DNA of 59,118 nt, taken from positions 1-59,118 of the forward strand of contig JANXTY010000005.1 of the NCBI GenBank assembly GCA_025352145.1. Direction: 5' to 3'. Made by a program: the position numbers and the translations under genes. Of this stretch, positions 35,910-45,536 are shown piece by piece. Position 1 is the first letter of the stretch; the number at the start of each line of letters is the position of its first letter. The notes under the pieces were generated by a model. The model saw only the letters and a list, made by a program, of their open reading frames with translations, was not told the DNA's origin and searched no databases. This DNA is from Oxalobacteraceae bacterium (GTDB taxonomy: Bacteria > Pseudomonadota > Gammaproteobacteria > Burkholderiales > Burkholderiaceae_D).

Positions 35910-38900
35910 ATGAAAAAACGATTGATTTTGAGTACTTGGGTAGCCGCCGCGCTGACGATAGCAGTCACCGGTTGTGGCAAAAGCGCTACGACCGACTCGG
36001 CAACGGTCACGGTTTCCGGCGACGTGCCTATTGCGTATGCCAAGCGGGTTAACACGATCAGTGCGAATCCGACCAATGGTGCGCCGACAGCGCCCGGAGG
36101 CGATTTGATCATCCGTGAAAAATCGTCAGCCAGCGCGGACGAACACAATATTACCGCGCAGATTACGCAGGGGAAAGGCGATGTCTCCAGCCCTGATGTG
36201 TCATACGACGGGAAAAAAATTATCTTTGCAATGCGCTGCCCGACGACGAACACTGCGCTGGTAGCGGGGCAGGCGGCATGTACCGGGCGCTGGAATATCT
36301 GGGAATACGACATGACGACCGGCGGTTTTACCGGCGGAACTTTCCGCCGCATTACCAGTACGGCAGATTCTGATGACGTCGATCCGACGTATCTTCCTGC
36401 GGGTCGTGGTTTCGTGTTTACGTCGAATCGTCAGACTAAATCCAGCGTCAATCAGGCGCTCGGCCATACTTATTATGCACTGGACGAATACGAACGCGAA
36501 CGCGTTTTCAATCTGCACACCATGGACGCTGCGGGGAAAAACATCACGCAAATTTCGGTCAATCAGAGTCATGACCGCAGCCCCGTCGTTCGCCCCAACG
36601 GCGACATCCTGTTCTCGCGCTGGGATCATGTTGGCGGTCGCAACCATTTCAAGATTTTTCGCGCCAGGCCCGATGGCACCGACCTGTTTGTTCTATACGG
36701 AGCGCATAGTCCCGGAAACAGCTTTCTGCATCCGCGCGACATGGATCCCAACGGCAAGTACAAAGGTTTTCTTACGTCTGATCTGATGCCGCTCTCGGGT
36801 ACGCGCGAGGGTGGGGGGCTGGTCATGATTGACGCCGCCAATTATTCCGAGCAAAACACACCTTCCAATGCGGGCGTACCTGCGTTGGGTGGCCAGAAGC
36901 AGATCACGATGCAGGAGCTGAACATCGGCGGCGGTGTGTCGCAATATGGCCGCGTTACCACGCCGTATCCACTTTGGGATGGTACTGACAGGGTGCTGTT
37001 TGGGTACACGCCATGCGAAGTGACACGCAAGGCGGTGGTGGTTTCCTGTGCGACTTTGACGGCAACCGAGTTGGCGCGGTTGGGCGACGAAAATCGTCTG
37101 GTTGCCGACCAACAGGCTGACGAACTGCAAGCCAATGTACCTCCCACATATGCGATCTACATGTTCGACCCCGCCAAGCAAACCTTCTTGATCGTCGCAG
37201 CGCCTCCTGCCGGTTTCATGTACACCCACCCAGTGGCGTTGCAGTCACGGGCTGAGCCGAATGCAGTTGCGCCCTCGGATTTGGATGCAGCGCTTGCCGC
37301 ACAAAATATGGGCTTGCTCGAAGTGCGTAGCGTGTATGACACGGACGGCCTGGGTCGCATGGGCGATGCGGTACTCACCGCTGCCGATCTGTCTGCCGGC
37401 TGCGCGACTGCCATACCCAAGACGAAGCCGCTTGATCCACTCGATACCCGTCCTCTGGTCGCCGACCTGGTGCGCATGAAAAATCCGGCCGACGCCGCCT
37501 ACGGTTGCGCCCCCGCCCGCTTTATCCGTGCTGTCCGCGCAATCGCGCCACCAGAGGGAATGACAGGCATGCGCAGCGCGATCGGCGAGACTGAGTTCGA
37601 GATGCAACAGATTCTTGGTTACGCGCCGATCGAGCCCGACGGATCGTTTAAATTGCAAGTGCCTGCGGATACACCGATAGGACTAGCGGTAGTCGATGCG
37701 CAAGGTCGTGCGTTCCAGACACACACCAACTGGATTCAGGTGCGTCCCGGCGAACGCCGTACCTGCGACGGCTGCCACAGTCCCCGCCGTGGGGGTGCGC
37801 TCAATTCTGGCGCGATCGTCAATAATGTGCCTGCGGCCTTGCTTCCGGCAATGGCCAGCGCGCATCTGTCGGGCGAGACGATGGCCGGGACCCGTACACG
37901 TCTGGATGCGAATACACTCAAACTCGTGGCCGACATGGTGCACACAGATGTGTGGGCCGATACCAGCAAGCCGGGCGTAAGCGGCCGTGCCCCACTGGCG
38001 ATCCGCTATACAGGCAATGTCCTTGCCGCCGATGATCTGGTCACACCGGTACCTGGCAACGGTATCGTCAATTACCCCGACCACATTCAGCCGCTCTGGA
38101 CCCGCAACCGGGGCGCCAATACTTGCACCAGCTGTCATTTCGACTCAGTCAAACTAGATTTGAGTGCCACAGTAGCGGGTACGGGCAGGGTAGTTTCTTA
38201 CGACGAATTGATGCTCGGTGACCCGCTCATCGATGCGGTGACTGGTCTGCCGAAGACGCGTATCGAAGAAGGCGTAGTTGTGATTGAGCGTGGGCCGGCG
38301 TTGGTGGATACCGCCGCCAGCGAAGGCGAGGCGTTTGGTCTGGCGCGCAAGAGCCGTCTGGTCGAGATATTGTCTGGACAAAGTCTGATGGCAGGTAGTA
38401 GTGTGCGTCTGGCGCACCCGAACCCACCCGCGTCGGCACCCGATCACTCGAAGATGCTGAACCGCGCAGAAATGCGTCTTGTCGCAGAGTGGATCGACCT
38501 TGGCAGCAAGTATTACAACGATCCATTTGATGCCAAGAGCGGGGTGCGTCAGATCGACGGGCTGAGCCAGGCTACTTTCGAGACTGAGGTGTTCCCGATC
38601 TTGCGCACTACCTGTGCCGCAGGATGCCACCAGGCTATCGGCAGCAGCACTTCTGCCACGCCAGTAGGCACCTCTTTCCGCAACAACCGTTTCGTGCTGA
38701 CGGGCGACCCAAGCGGTGACTACAATGTGACTCTTTCGATGATCTCGGACACATGCAAAGCGTCTTCCAGTGCGCTGTTGAAGAAACCGTCGACAGCGCC
38801 GCATCCCGTCGGCGCGGTGACCGGAAACCCGCCTGTTCCATCGACTCAGATAGTGCTGCCCGTCGGCAGCGCGAACTATATCAAGATATCGAACTGGATC

Positions 38901-38921
38901 AACGGGGGATGCAAAGGATGA
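35910..38921 (+). CDS. large HzsA-like c-type cytochrome lipoprotein
   Basis: A 1003-residue lipoprotein (lipobox VTGC, Cys22). Residues about 85-330 contain PD40/WD-like propeller segments (SSPDVSYDGKKIIFAMR, RSPVVRPNGDILFSRWDH), similar to the middle domain of hydrazine synthase alpha subunit. The C-terminal half carries three haem-binding-type motifs: C619-DG-C-H623, C739-TS-C-H743 and an expanded C902-AAG-C-H907. It is probably an outer-membrane or surface electron carrier matured by the adjacent ccm system. True hydrazine synthesis is unlikely, since no other anammox gene is here. The next gene overlaps its stop. Confidence 0.8.
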   Translation: MKKRLILSTWVAAALTIAVTGCGKSATTDSATVTVSGDVPIAYAKRVNTISANPTNGAPTAPGGDLIIREKSSASADEHNITAQITQGKGDVSSPDVSYDGKKIIFAMRCPTTNTALVAGQAACTGRWNIWEYDMTTGGFTGGTFRRITSTADSDDVDPTYLPAGRGFVFTSNRQTKSSVNQALGHTYYALDEYERERVFNLHTMDAAGKNITQISVNQSHDRSPVVRPNGDILFSRWDHVGGRNHFKIFRARPDGTDLFVLYGAHSPGNSFLHPRDMDPNGKYKGFLTSDLMPLSGTREGGGLVMIDAANYSEQNTPSNAGVPALGGQKQITMQELNIGGGVSQYGRVTTPYPLWDGTDRVLFGYTPCEVTRKAVVVSCATLTATELARLGDENRLVADQQADELQANVPPTYAIYMFDPAKQTFLIVAAPPAGFMYTHPVALQSRAEPNAVAPSDLDAALAAQNMGLLEVRSVYDTDGLGRMGDAVLTAADLSAGCATAIPKTKPLDPLDTRPLVADLVRMKNPADAAYGCAPARFIRAVRAIAPPEGMTGMRSAIGETEFEMQQILGYAPIEPDGSFKLQVPADTPIGLAVVDAQGRAFQTHTNWIQVRPGERRTCDGCHSPRRGGALNSGAIVNNVPAALLPAMASAHLSGETMAGTRTRLDANTLKLVADMVHTDVWADTSKPGVSGRAPLAIRYTGNVLAADDLVTPVPGNGIVNYPDHIQPLWTRNRGANTCTSCHFDSVKLDLSATVAGTGRVVSYDELMLGDPLIDAVTGLPKTRIEEGVVVIERGPALVDTAASEGEAFGLARKSRLVEILSGQSLMAGSSVRLAHPNPPASAPDHSKMLNRAEMRLVAEWIDLGSKYYNDPFDAKSGVRQIDGLSQATFETEVFPILRTTCAAGCHQAIGSSTSATPVGTSFRNNRFVLTGDPSGDYNVTLSMISDTCKASSSALLKKPSTAPHPVGAVTGNPPVPSTQIVLPVGSANYIKISNWINGGCKG

Positions 38922-39580
38922 TGTTCAAGAGCCATTTTCCTCGCGCTATGCTGTCCATATGGCATCGGGGTATTGTGCACGTACCTGCAGTGATGGCGGT
39001 GCTTGCAATGAGCGCCACGCTTTTTGGTTGCGGTGGCGGTTCGTCGAATCCATTAGGTAATCCGCCGGCGGTCAGTAACCCGGCGCAGGTGGCGGGCAAG
39101 ACACTTTCCTTCGCTTATTTCCAGAGATGTATCAATCCGATTTTTCTGGCGCAGTTACAAGTTCAACTCGGCGGCAGCACGTCAACCAACACCTGTGCCA
39201 GCTCTGGTTGCCATGAGACGACAACCGGCGCCGGCGGTGCGCTACGTTTAATCCCCGGCGCGCAAGCGCTGGATTTGAGCGACCCGGCGAACACCCCTGG
39301 CGTGATCCGCGCGAGCAATATGTACAAGAATTTTTACTCGGCTCAAGCGGCAGTGGTGATTGGTTCCACCGCGCAGAGCCGTCTGTTGAACAAGCCATTG
39401 CTGCGCGGTGTTTTGCACGGCGGCGGATTAATCTTCTTGACGGAGGACGATCCTAATGCAAAGCTGATCAAATACTGGATCAGCCGCCCCGCGCCGCTGG
39501 GACAGGATGAATTTAGCACTGCTACTTACAGCATGTTCACGCCTGCTGATCCGAAAATTGGAACGTGCAATACACAATGA
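38918..39580 (+). CDS. small cytochrome-like lipoprotein with C-x4-CH motif
   Basis: A 220-residue lipoprotein (lipobox LFGC, Cys38) with one expanded haem-type motif, C93-ASSG-C-H99. It shares the local style of the third motif of the preceding protein (TTCAAGCH versus NTCASSGCH) and ends with a planctomycete-cytochrome-like TEDDPNAKLIKYWI segment. I chose the ATG at 38918: it overlaps the previous stop (ATGA) and GGGGGA lies 8 bases upstream. It probably works with the large cytochrome. Haem attachment to a C-x4-CH site is known in some c-type cytochromes but needs proof here. Confidence 0.75.
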   Translation: MMFKSHFPRAMLSIWHRGIVHVPAVMAVLAMSATLFGCGGGSSNPLGNPPAVSNPAQVAGKTLSFAYFQRCINPIFLAQLQVQLGGSTSTNTCASSGCHETTTGAGGALRLIPGAQALDLSDPANTPGVIRASNMYKNFYSAQAAVVIGSTAQSRLLNKPLLRGVLHGGGLIFLTEDDPNAKLIKYWISRPAPLGQDEFSTATYSMFTPADPKIGTCNTQ

Positions 39581-40386
39581 CAAAATTCGCAATGGCTATC
39601 CGCAAACGGTTCCTCATCGCTATGGTTATGTTCGCCATGTGTCCCGCTTCATTCGGAGCAGAAATCGACGCCCCCCCACCTGAGGCGCCCAAACCTGCCA
39701 AGGCGTTGCAAGAATCGGGTGAGCGATTACAGATCACGGATCCGTATATCGAATTACATACCGGCCCTGGCCGCGGTTTTCCTGTCTTTTTCGTCGCCCC
39801 GCGCGATCAGTGGATAGGGATAGAGATGCGTCATACCGATTGGTACAAGGTACGCACTGAAGACAATAAAGTGGGCTGGGTTCAGCGTCAACAGCTGCTG
39901 TCTACTTTGACTGCATTCGGAGATAAAAAAACTTTCCGCGATATCGTCCTGGATGACTATCTGAACCGCCGCATTCAGCTCGGTGCCGCCTGGGGGCAAT
40001 TCAAGTCGGAACCCATGCTCAAGATCTGGACTAGTTATCGGTTGTCCGAAACGCTCAGCCTTGAAGGCACAGTCGGGCAGGTGCAAGGCGTATTTTCAGG
40101 CACTAATTTCTGGCATCTGAATGTGCTTGCCGAACCCTGGTCTGACCGGCGCATGTCGCCCTACTTCGGGGTTGGTTTGGGCAAATTTAAGAATTTTCCG
40201 AACCAGAGCTTGGTCGGTGCCACGACCACCGACGCCAAACTGGCCAATGTCAGCATCGGCGTGCGCTATTACCTCAATGAGCGTTTTGTCGTGCGCACGG
40301 ATTATTCCCTCTACACTGCTTTTGTTGCCGATACCCGCACGCTCGAATATCGTGCGTTTACTGCTGGACTTTCTTTTTTCTTTTGA
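39577..40386 (+). CDS. SH3-domain outer-membrane beta-barrel protein
   Basis: A 269-residue protein: signal peptide (to about residue 26), bacterial SH3-like domain (about 50-100: ITDPYIELHTGPGRGFPVFF, VGWVQRQQL), then an eight-strand-type barrel ending in YRAFTAGLSFFF with a terminal aromatic. An SH3 domain in the periplasm suggests peptidoglycan contact. The ATG overlaps the previous stop (ATGA), and the next gene starts at its stop. Its closest functional analogues may be the outer-membrane barrels of Glt-type complexes (inference). Confidence 0.8.
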   Translation: MTKFAMAIRKRFLIAMVMFAMCPASFGAEIDAPPPEAPKPAKALQESGERLQITDPYIELHTGPGRGFPVFFVAPRDQWIGIEMRHTDWYKVRTEDNKVGWVQRQQLLSTLTAFGDKKTFRDIVLDDYLNRRIQLGAAWGQFKSEPMLKIWTSYRLSETLSLEGTVGQVQGVFSGTNFWHLNVLAEPWSDRRMSPYFGVGLGKFKNFPNQSLVGATTTDAKLANVSIGVRYYLNERFVVRTDYSLYTAFVADTRTLEYRAFTAGLSFFF

Positions 40387-41051
40387 TGACCAATCCCATG
40401 AACTTAACAACGCTATGCAACGCCCTTCTGTTCGCTTTGACTTTGTTGACCGGCATGGATGCCATCGCCGCCGACCAGGTCCCTTCGACTTCTTCGACCG
40501 AACAGATTGTCGTGCCGGAGGTCACGCGGCGTGATATCAAGCTTCCACGCTTTCCGTCCAATGACTTTGACATAGGCTTCTTCGCCGGTACGTATGCAAC
40601 ACAAAATTTTGGTTCCAGCGCTGTGAGCGGATTGCGTCTCGGCTACCACGTAACGGAGGATTTTTTTGTACAGAGCGCCCTCGCCCAAACCAAGGTGAGC
40701 GATGCGTCGTTCCGTCAGATTTTACCGGGAGGCATATTCCCGACTGAAAAAGAAAAACTGCATTACTACAATCTCTCGCTTGGCTACAACCTATTGCCTG
40801 GGGAAGTATTTATTCGCACCAAATATGCCAAACCATTTTCACTTTACCTGATAGGGGGCGTCGGCAGCACTTCGGTCAACCAGCAACGCCGTGCAACCTT
40901 CAACTTCGGATCCGGCATGCGGGTTTTCTTCAACGATCACATCGCGCTCCAGTTCGACGCGCGTGACCATGTTTTCTCACTTGATTTACTTGGCAAACGC
41001 CAGCGCACCCAGAACATCGAATTGAGTGTCGGCCTCACTGCTTCCTTTTAA
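40386..41051 (+). CDS. outer-membrane beta-barrel protein
   Basis: A 221-residue exported protein with a signal peptide ending DAIAA (about residue 29) and alternating beta-strand pattern through to NIELSVGLTASF, with the C-terminal Phe of outer-membrane barrels. It resembles the barrel half of its upstream neighbour without the SH3 part. It starts on the last base of that gene's stop (TGATG). Confidence 0.8.
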   Translation: MTNPMNLTTLCNALLFALTLLTGMDAIAADQVPSTSSTEQIVVPEVTRRDIKLPRFPSNDFDIGFFAGTYATQNFGSSAVSGLRLGYHVTEDFFVQSALAQTKVSDASFRQILPGGIFPTEKEKLHYYNLSLGYNLLPGEVFIRTKYAKPFSLYLIGGVGSTSVNQQRRATFNFGSGMRVFFNDHIALQFDARDHVFSLDLLGKRQRTQNIELSVGLTASF

Positions 41052-41066
41052 GGACGGGTACTTTTG

Positions 41067-41597
41067 ATGAAAACAAGCATGCGGTTTCCCTTTCATTTGC
41101 ATCGCCCGTTCACACGGCTTTGGATCATGGCTGCGCTGCTCGCCTTGAGCGCAGGAACTGCCCAGTCTGCGGTTGCCCCTTTGGCTGTGGCGCCTGACTT
41201 TACTTTGCGCAGCATGAGCGGATCGAATTTGCGCCTGAAGGAGCAGCGTGGCCGTGTCGTGCTGATCAATTTTTGGGCAACCTGGTGCGGCCCGTGCAGG
41301 CAAGAAATACCGCATCTCAATAAACTCTACGACAAGTACCGCGCTGCGGGCTTTGTGCTGTTAGGTGTCAATGTCGATGACGATGCCCGCAATGCGTCTG
41401 ATGTAGCCCAGAAGTTGGGTATTAAATTCCCCGTGCTGCTCGATACCGATAAAAAGGTAAGCAACCTCTACGATCTGAGTACGATGCCATCGACTGTGCT
41501 GGTCGACCGCGAAGGGCGGGTACGTTATGTACACAAAGGCTATCTCGCCGGGTACGAGGATGCCTATGACAAACAGATTCGGGAACTACTGAAATGA
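41067..41597 (+). CDS. TlpA-like periplasmic thioredoxin
   Basis: A 176-residue thiol-disulfide protein. A membrane anchor or signal sits at residues 15-35, followed by a TlpA/AhpC-type fold with active site C74-GP-C77 in NFWATWCGPCRQE and cis-Pro loop DLSTMPSTVLVD. It could keep haem-motif cysteines reduced for the ccm system or reduce cysteines of the neighbouring DUF4266 protein. It overlaps the next gene by 4 bases. Confidence 0.9.
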   Translation: MKTSMRFPFHLHRPFTRLWIMAALLALSAGTAQSAVAPLAVAPDFTLRSMSGSNLRLKEQRGRVVLINFWATWCGPCRQEIPHLNKLYDKYRAAGFVLLGVNVDDDARNASDVAQKLGIKFPVLLDTDKKVSNLYDLSTMPSTVLVDREGRVRYVHKGYLAGYEDAYDKQIRELLK

Positions 41598-41824
41598 CGA
41601 CCAGATTTGTCTTGAGCATGTGCGTGGTGATTTGTGCTGCATCGCTGGGAGGATGCGCCATTAAACCCTGGGTCAAACCCTATGAACGAGAACGTCTGGC
41701 CGATCCCATGATGAAGTTCTCGCGCGACACGCTGGCGGAAAAACATATCGAACACGTACGCGACGTGCGTGAAGGCGCGCGCGGCGCCACCGGTGTACAA
41801 GGAGGTGGATGTGGCTGCAACTAA
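41594..41824 (+). CDS. DUF4266 small lipoprotein
   Basis: A 76-residue lipoprotein (lipobox LGGC, Cys21) of the DUF4266 family, recognisable from VKPYERERLADPMM and the Gly-rich C-terminus ending GGGCGCN. Its function is unknown. DUF4266, DUF3570, TlpA and ApbE genes occur together in several Gram-negative lineages, as here. Its last 14 bases overlap the DUF3570 start. Confidence 0.9.
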   Translation: MTTRFVLSMCVVICAASLGGCAIKPWVKPYERERLADPMMKFSRDTLAEKHIEHVRDVREGARGATGVQGGGCGCN

Positions 41825-42944
41825 AGCACAAAAAAACAGTCGAAACGACTCCATCCGTTGGCGCGTTCTGTGGCGGTTGGCAACGCTGCTCGGCGGGGTG
41901 TTCGCAAGCATCGGCGCACGCGCCGGCGATCTGCCGGAGGACTCTGGCGAGGCATTGATTCACTCGTACAGTGGCGGAGGCGTAACTGCATGGGGGCCGG
42001 CGCTCCTGGTGCGCAAGAAACTAGTAGACAAGGTCTCCTTGTCTGCGTCTTATTACCTCGATTCAGTCAGTAATGCATCGATAGACGTAGTCACGACGGC
42101 TAGCCCCTACCGCGAGAAGCGCAATGAGCTCGGTTTGGGAATGGATTATGTTTACCGCGATTCGCAAATTTCCCTGTCCACCTCTTCCAGCCGTGAACCG
42201 GACTACACTGCCAAGCGCGTCGGCTTGGATATTACGCAGGAAACTTTCGGCGGCATGACTTCGGTGAGTTTGGGTTTCACGCGTGGCGCGGATCAAATCG
42301 GTAAACACGGCGCGCCCGAATTTTCCGACATCGCCACGCATTGGCAATATCGACTCGGCGTCACGCAGATACTGACAAAGCGCTGGGTCATGAGCGCCAA
42401 TATGGAAGTGCTTGCTGACGATGGTTTTCTTGGCAGCCCGTATCGCATCGCCCGCGTATTCGGCGCTGCAGTGCCGGAGCGAACGCCTCGTACGCGCGCG
42501 GCACGTGCCCTCAAGTTTCGCGTGATCGGCGATCTTGGCACGCGCGATGCGCTGCACATCGACTATCGTTATTACTGGGATACTTGGGACATCAAGGCGC
42601 ATACCGCTGAACTAGGTTACAGCCGCCACTTTGGCGAAAAATGGTTGGCTGATGCGGCGCTGCGCAACTACAGGCAAGAGCACGCCTTGTTCTATAGCGA
42701 TAATGCGACTTCTGAAACGCTCTATATTTCGCGCAACCGGCAACTGGGCGCATTCAATAGCATAGGATTAGGATCCAAGCTGTCCTATACGGCAAAAAAA
42801 ATTCCTGGGAAATACGAAATTAAACTTAATGCAGGGCTTGAGTACACGCGTTTTAAGTTCAATGATTTCACCGACATTCGTACCGGCGCACCCTACACTT
42901 ACAACGCTAGTGTGTTGCAGCTATACGTTTTAACCACCTATTGA
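41811..42944 (+). CDS. DUF3570 outer-membrane barrel protein
   Basis: A 377-residue DUF3570 protein, predicted as a large outer-membrane beta-barrel: many amphipathic strands, Tyr-rich turns (DYRYYWDTWDIKAH, LGYSRHFGEKW) and a terminal aromatic (LYVLTTY). I placed the start at GTG 41811, because AAGGAGG precedes it by 5 bases and a signal peptide ending ARAGD follows; an in-frame ATG at 41769 has neither. Translation is thus coupled to DUF4266. Confidence 0.85.
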   Translation: MAATKAQKNSRNDSIRWRVLWRLATLLGGVFASIGARAGDLPEDSGEALIHSYSGGGVTAWGPALLVRKKLVDKVSLSASYYLDSVSNASIDVVTTASPYREKRNELGLGMDYVYRDSQISLSTSSSREPDYTAKRVGLDITQETFGGMTSVSLGFTRGADQIGKHGAPEFSDIATHWQYRLGVTQILTKRWVMSANMEVLADDGFLGSPYRIARVFGAAVPERTPRTRAARALKFRVIGDLGTRDALHIDYRYYWDTWDIKAHTAELGYSRHFGEKWLADAALRNYRQEHALFYSDNATSETLYISRNRQLGAFNSIGLGSKLSYTAKKIPGKYEIKLNAGLEYTRFKFNDFTDIRTGAPYTYNASVLQLYVLTTY

Positions 42945-42956
42945 CGAGCCGACTCC

Positions 42957-43586
42957 ATGAACTACTTCTATCGTAAGCTGATATTTTGCCTGATGATGTT
43001 TTATAGCACCTGTCTCGCATGGGCGGCTGATGAGCCGTCAGCAGTCGGTGCCGCCACGATCAGCACACCCGTCGCATCGGTTACGGCCATTGCGCCAGCC
43101 CCATCGGCCGCACCGGATACACCTACCACGCCGGCCAAACCACAAACGCTTGACGACCGCATTGAAGAAGTCAAAAGCGATGTGATTAAAATTAACCGGG
43201 ATCTGTTGGTGCTGGAAGAAGAGTTGCTGTTTCCTGCAAATACCCAAGTGGTTCTGTTCGTTTCTATGGATGTAGGCAAGATGTTCGAGCTTGATTCCGT
43301 GCAAGTGAAGATCGATGACAAACCGATTGCCAACTATCTCTATACGCCGCTCGAGGTGCAAGCGCTGCACCGTGGTGGCGTACAGCGACTGTATCTGGGT
43401 AATCTGCGTGCAGGCGAGCATGAGCTGGTCGCTTTCTTTACCGGCGGTGGGCCGCATGTGCGTGATTACAAGCGTGGCGCGACCATCAAGTTTACGAAAG
43501 AAACGCAGGCCAAGTATGTCGAATTGCGTATCCGCGACTCTCAAGCCAAGCTGCAGCCTGAGTTCGACATCAAGATGTGGCAGTAA
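42957..43586 (+). CDS. periplasmic coiled-coil protein of unknown function
   Basis: A 209-residue exported protein: signal peptide to about residue 24, Ala/Pro/Thr-rich linker (25-62), a short coiled coil (DDRIEEVKSDVIKINRDLLV), then a beta-rich domain (about 90-209) reading like an adhesin/AraC-type sandwich with LRAGEHELVAFFTGGGP. I do not recognise the family. Its position between barrels and TPR proteins suggests a structural part of the envelope complex. Confidence 0.75.
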   Translation: MNYFYRKLIFCLMMFYSTCLAWAADEPSAVGAATISTPVASVTAIAPAPSAAPDTPTTPAKPQTLDDRIEEVKSDVIKINRDLLVLEEELLFPANTQVVLFVSMDVGKMFELDSVQVKIDDKPIANYLYTPLEVQALHRGGVQRLYLGNLRAGEHELVAFFTGGGPHVRDYKRGATIKFTKETQAKYVELRIRDSQAKLQPEFDIKMWQ

Positions 43587-43592
43587 GCTTTG

Positions 43593-45536
43593 ATGCGCCT
43601 GTCTTTTCATACCAACCTCACACCGCGCAGGCTAGGCCTTTTGTTAGGGGCGGTGTTCGCGTTCTCCTGCACGCAGCCTCTTGCTGCGACGGCGGCCAAT
43701 GCGGAGGCGAACAATAAAATCAACCACGACATTAAAGCGCCGTATTATGGTGACACGCTATTCCAGTTTTTCCAGGATCATCACTTCACGGCTGTGACGG
43801 ATTTGATGGTATCCCAACATTTCGGTCGTGTCGCACCGCATAGCGAAGAGGCAGAGGTTCTGCGGGGGGGAATACTGCTATCGTATGGTTTGCACCGCGA
43901 GGCAGGCGAAATATTCATGCGCCTGATCGAGCTGGGCGCAACACCTCCGACGCGCGACCGTGCCTGGTTTTATTTGGCAAAAATTCGTTACCAGCGTGGC
44001 TACTTTCCTTCGGCGGAAGAGGCAATCGCACGCATCGGCAATACCTTGCCCCCCGAATTACAGGAAGAGCGCGGACTTCTGCAAGCCAATCTGTTGATGA
44101 TCCGGGCCGACTATGTAGGGGCAGCGACCGTACTGGGCGCCATGAATCTCAAAGCGCCGGGCGCACGCTACATTCGTTACAACCTCGGCATTGCGCTGAT
44201 GAAGTCCAATAACGTCGCGCGTGGCATTGCGTTATTGAATGAGATCGGCCGGGCACCCGCCGAAAATGAAGAGTTTCGTACTTTGCGAGATCGTGCCAAC
44301 ATCGCATTGGGTTTCTCTGCGCTGGCCGATAATCAGCCTCAAGCCGCCCGCAATTATCTCGAACGTGTGCGCTTAAAGAGCCCGCAGGCCAACAAAGCCC
44401 TGCTGGGTTTAGGCTGGGCAGTGGTCACGCTAAAAGAACCTGCGCTGGCGCTGGTACCCTGGCAAGAATTGGCCCAGCGCGATGTCACCGATACTGCCGT
44501 ACTCGAAGCGCAAATTGCGGTTCCTTATGCCTACGCAGAACTAGGCGCTTATGCGCAATCGGCTGAGCGTTACAACGAAGCCATTGCTGCATTCACACGC
44601 GAGGACACAAGTTTAACCGAATCTATTGCGGCGATTAACTCTGGCAAACTGGTCGATGCTTTAATTGAAAGCAACCCTGGCGCGGACATGGGCTGGTTTT
44701 GGAGTTTGCGTGACGTGCCTGCCATGCCACACGCTGCCCATCTCGCGCATGTGCTGGCGCAGCATGAATTTCAGGAGGCGTTCAAGAATTACCGCGACCT
44801 GCGTTTTCTGATGAAAAATTTGGAAGAATGGCGCGATAAATTGAGCGTCTTCGAAGACATGCTCGAGAATCGGCGCAAAGCCTTTGCCGAGCGCCTTCCC
44901 CAAGTCATCGATGGTGCCAGAGACATTGGCATCGACCCTTTACGCGTGCGCCATGCAACTGCCGTACAAATGGTCGCCGATGGTGAAGCTGCCGCAGACG
45001 GAATCGCATTTGCCGACAGCAAACAACGCGATTTTCTCGAACGTATCGCCAGTGTGCAAACCGCGCTGAAAAATTCCTCCGATAATCCAGAATTGGCGTC
45101 CACACAAGATCGTGCGCGGCTTGCCGCTGGCGCACTGACGTGGCAACTGGCGCAGGATTATCCTGGTCGTCTATGGCAAGCCAAGAAAGAACTGCAGGCG
45201 ATTGCCGACGAACTCGACAAAGCGCAACGGCTCGATGCTGCGTTGACCCAGGCGCAGCGCGATGAACCGGCCCGCTTTGATGCCTTTGGCAAACGCATTG
45301 CCGCCATCAACCCGGTGCTGCAAGTAATGATCCAGCGTGTGACAGAACTGAGCAAAGAACAACAACAGGCCGTTCAGGACATCGCTATTGCCGCGTTGAC
45401 GTACCAGCAGGAACGGCTGGCTGCATATGCGACCCAGGCGCGATTTGCTGTGGCGCAGTTGTATGACCGAGGTACCGATCAGACTCAAGATCGCTCGACC
45501 CCCAAGAAGGAGGCCGACCATGCGACGCAACCCTAG
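43593..45536 (+). CDS. TPR-repeat periplasmic protein
   Basis: A 647-residue exported helical protein. Residues 10-35 form the signal (a Cys in FAFSC makes a lipoprotein possible, but the lipobox is weak). TPR-like repeats dominate residues 50-350 (GDTLFQFFQDHHF, AEVLRGGILLSYGLHREAGE, NIALGFSALADNQPQAARNYLE); the rest is long alpha-helical. It would act as a scaffold. It overlaps the next gene by 17 bases in another frame. Confidence 0.82.
   Translation: MRLSFHTNLTPRRLGLLLGAVFAFSCTQPLAATAANAEANNKINHDIKAPYYGDTLFQFFQDHHFTAVTDLMVSQHFGRVAPHSEEAEVLRGGILLSYGLHREAGEIFMRLIELGATPPTRDRAWFYLAKIRYQRGYFPSAEEAIARIGNTLPPELQEERGLLQANLLMIRADYVGAATVLGAMNLKAPGARYIRYNLGIALMKSNNVARGIALLNEIGRAPAENEEFRTLRDRANIALGFSALADNQPQAARNYLERVRLKSPQANKALLGLGWAVVTLKEPALALVPWQELAQRDVTDTAVLEAQIAVPYAYAELGAYAQSAERYNEAIAAFTREDTSLTESIAAINSGKLVDALIESNPGADMGWFWSLRDVPAMPHAAHLAHVLAQHEFQEAFKNYRDLRFLMKNLEEWRDKLSVFEDMLENRRKAFAERLPQVIDGARDIGIDPLRVRHATAVQMVADGEAAADGIAFADSKQRDFLERIASVQTALKNSSDNPELASTQDRARLAAGALTWQLAQDYPGRLWQAKKELQAIADELDKAQRLDAALTQAQRDEPARFDAFGKRIAAINPVLQVMIQRVTELSKEQQQAVQDIAIAALTYQQERLAAYATQARFAVAQLYDRGTDQTQDRSTPKKEADHATQP

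Noticed and set aside
35910-38921. Functional hydrazine synthase subunit
   Set aside because: Only the propeller-like middle domain and haem motifs are shared; no other anammox genes are in the window.
41780-41824. GAT-containing Gly-rich end of the DUF4266 protein as an ApbE flavinylation motif
   Set aside because: It lacks the upstream Asp/Ser context of known FMN-attachment motifs, and other family members have different residues there as far as I recall.
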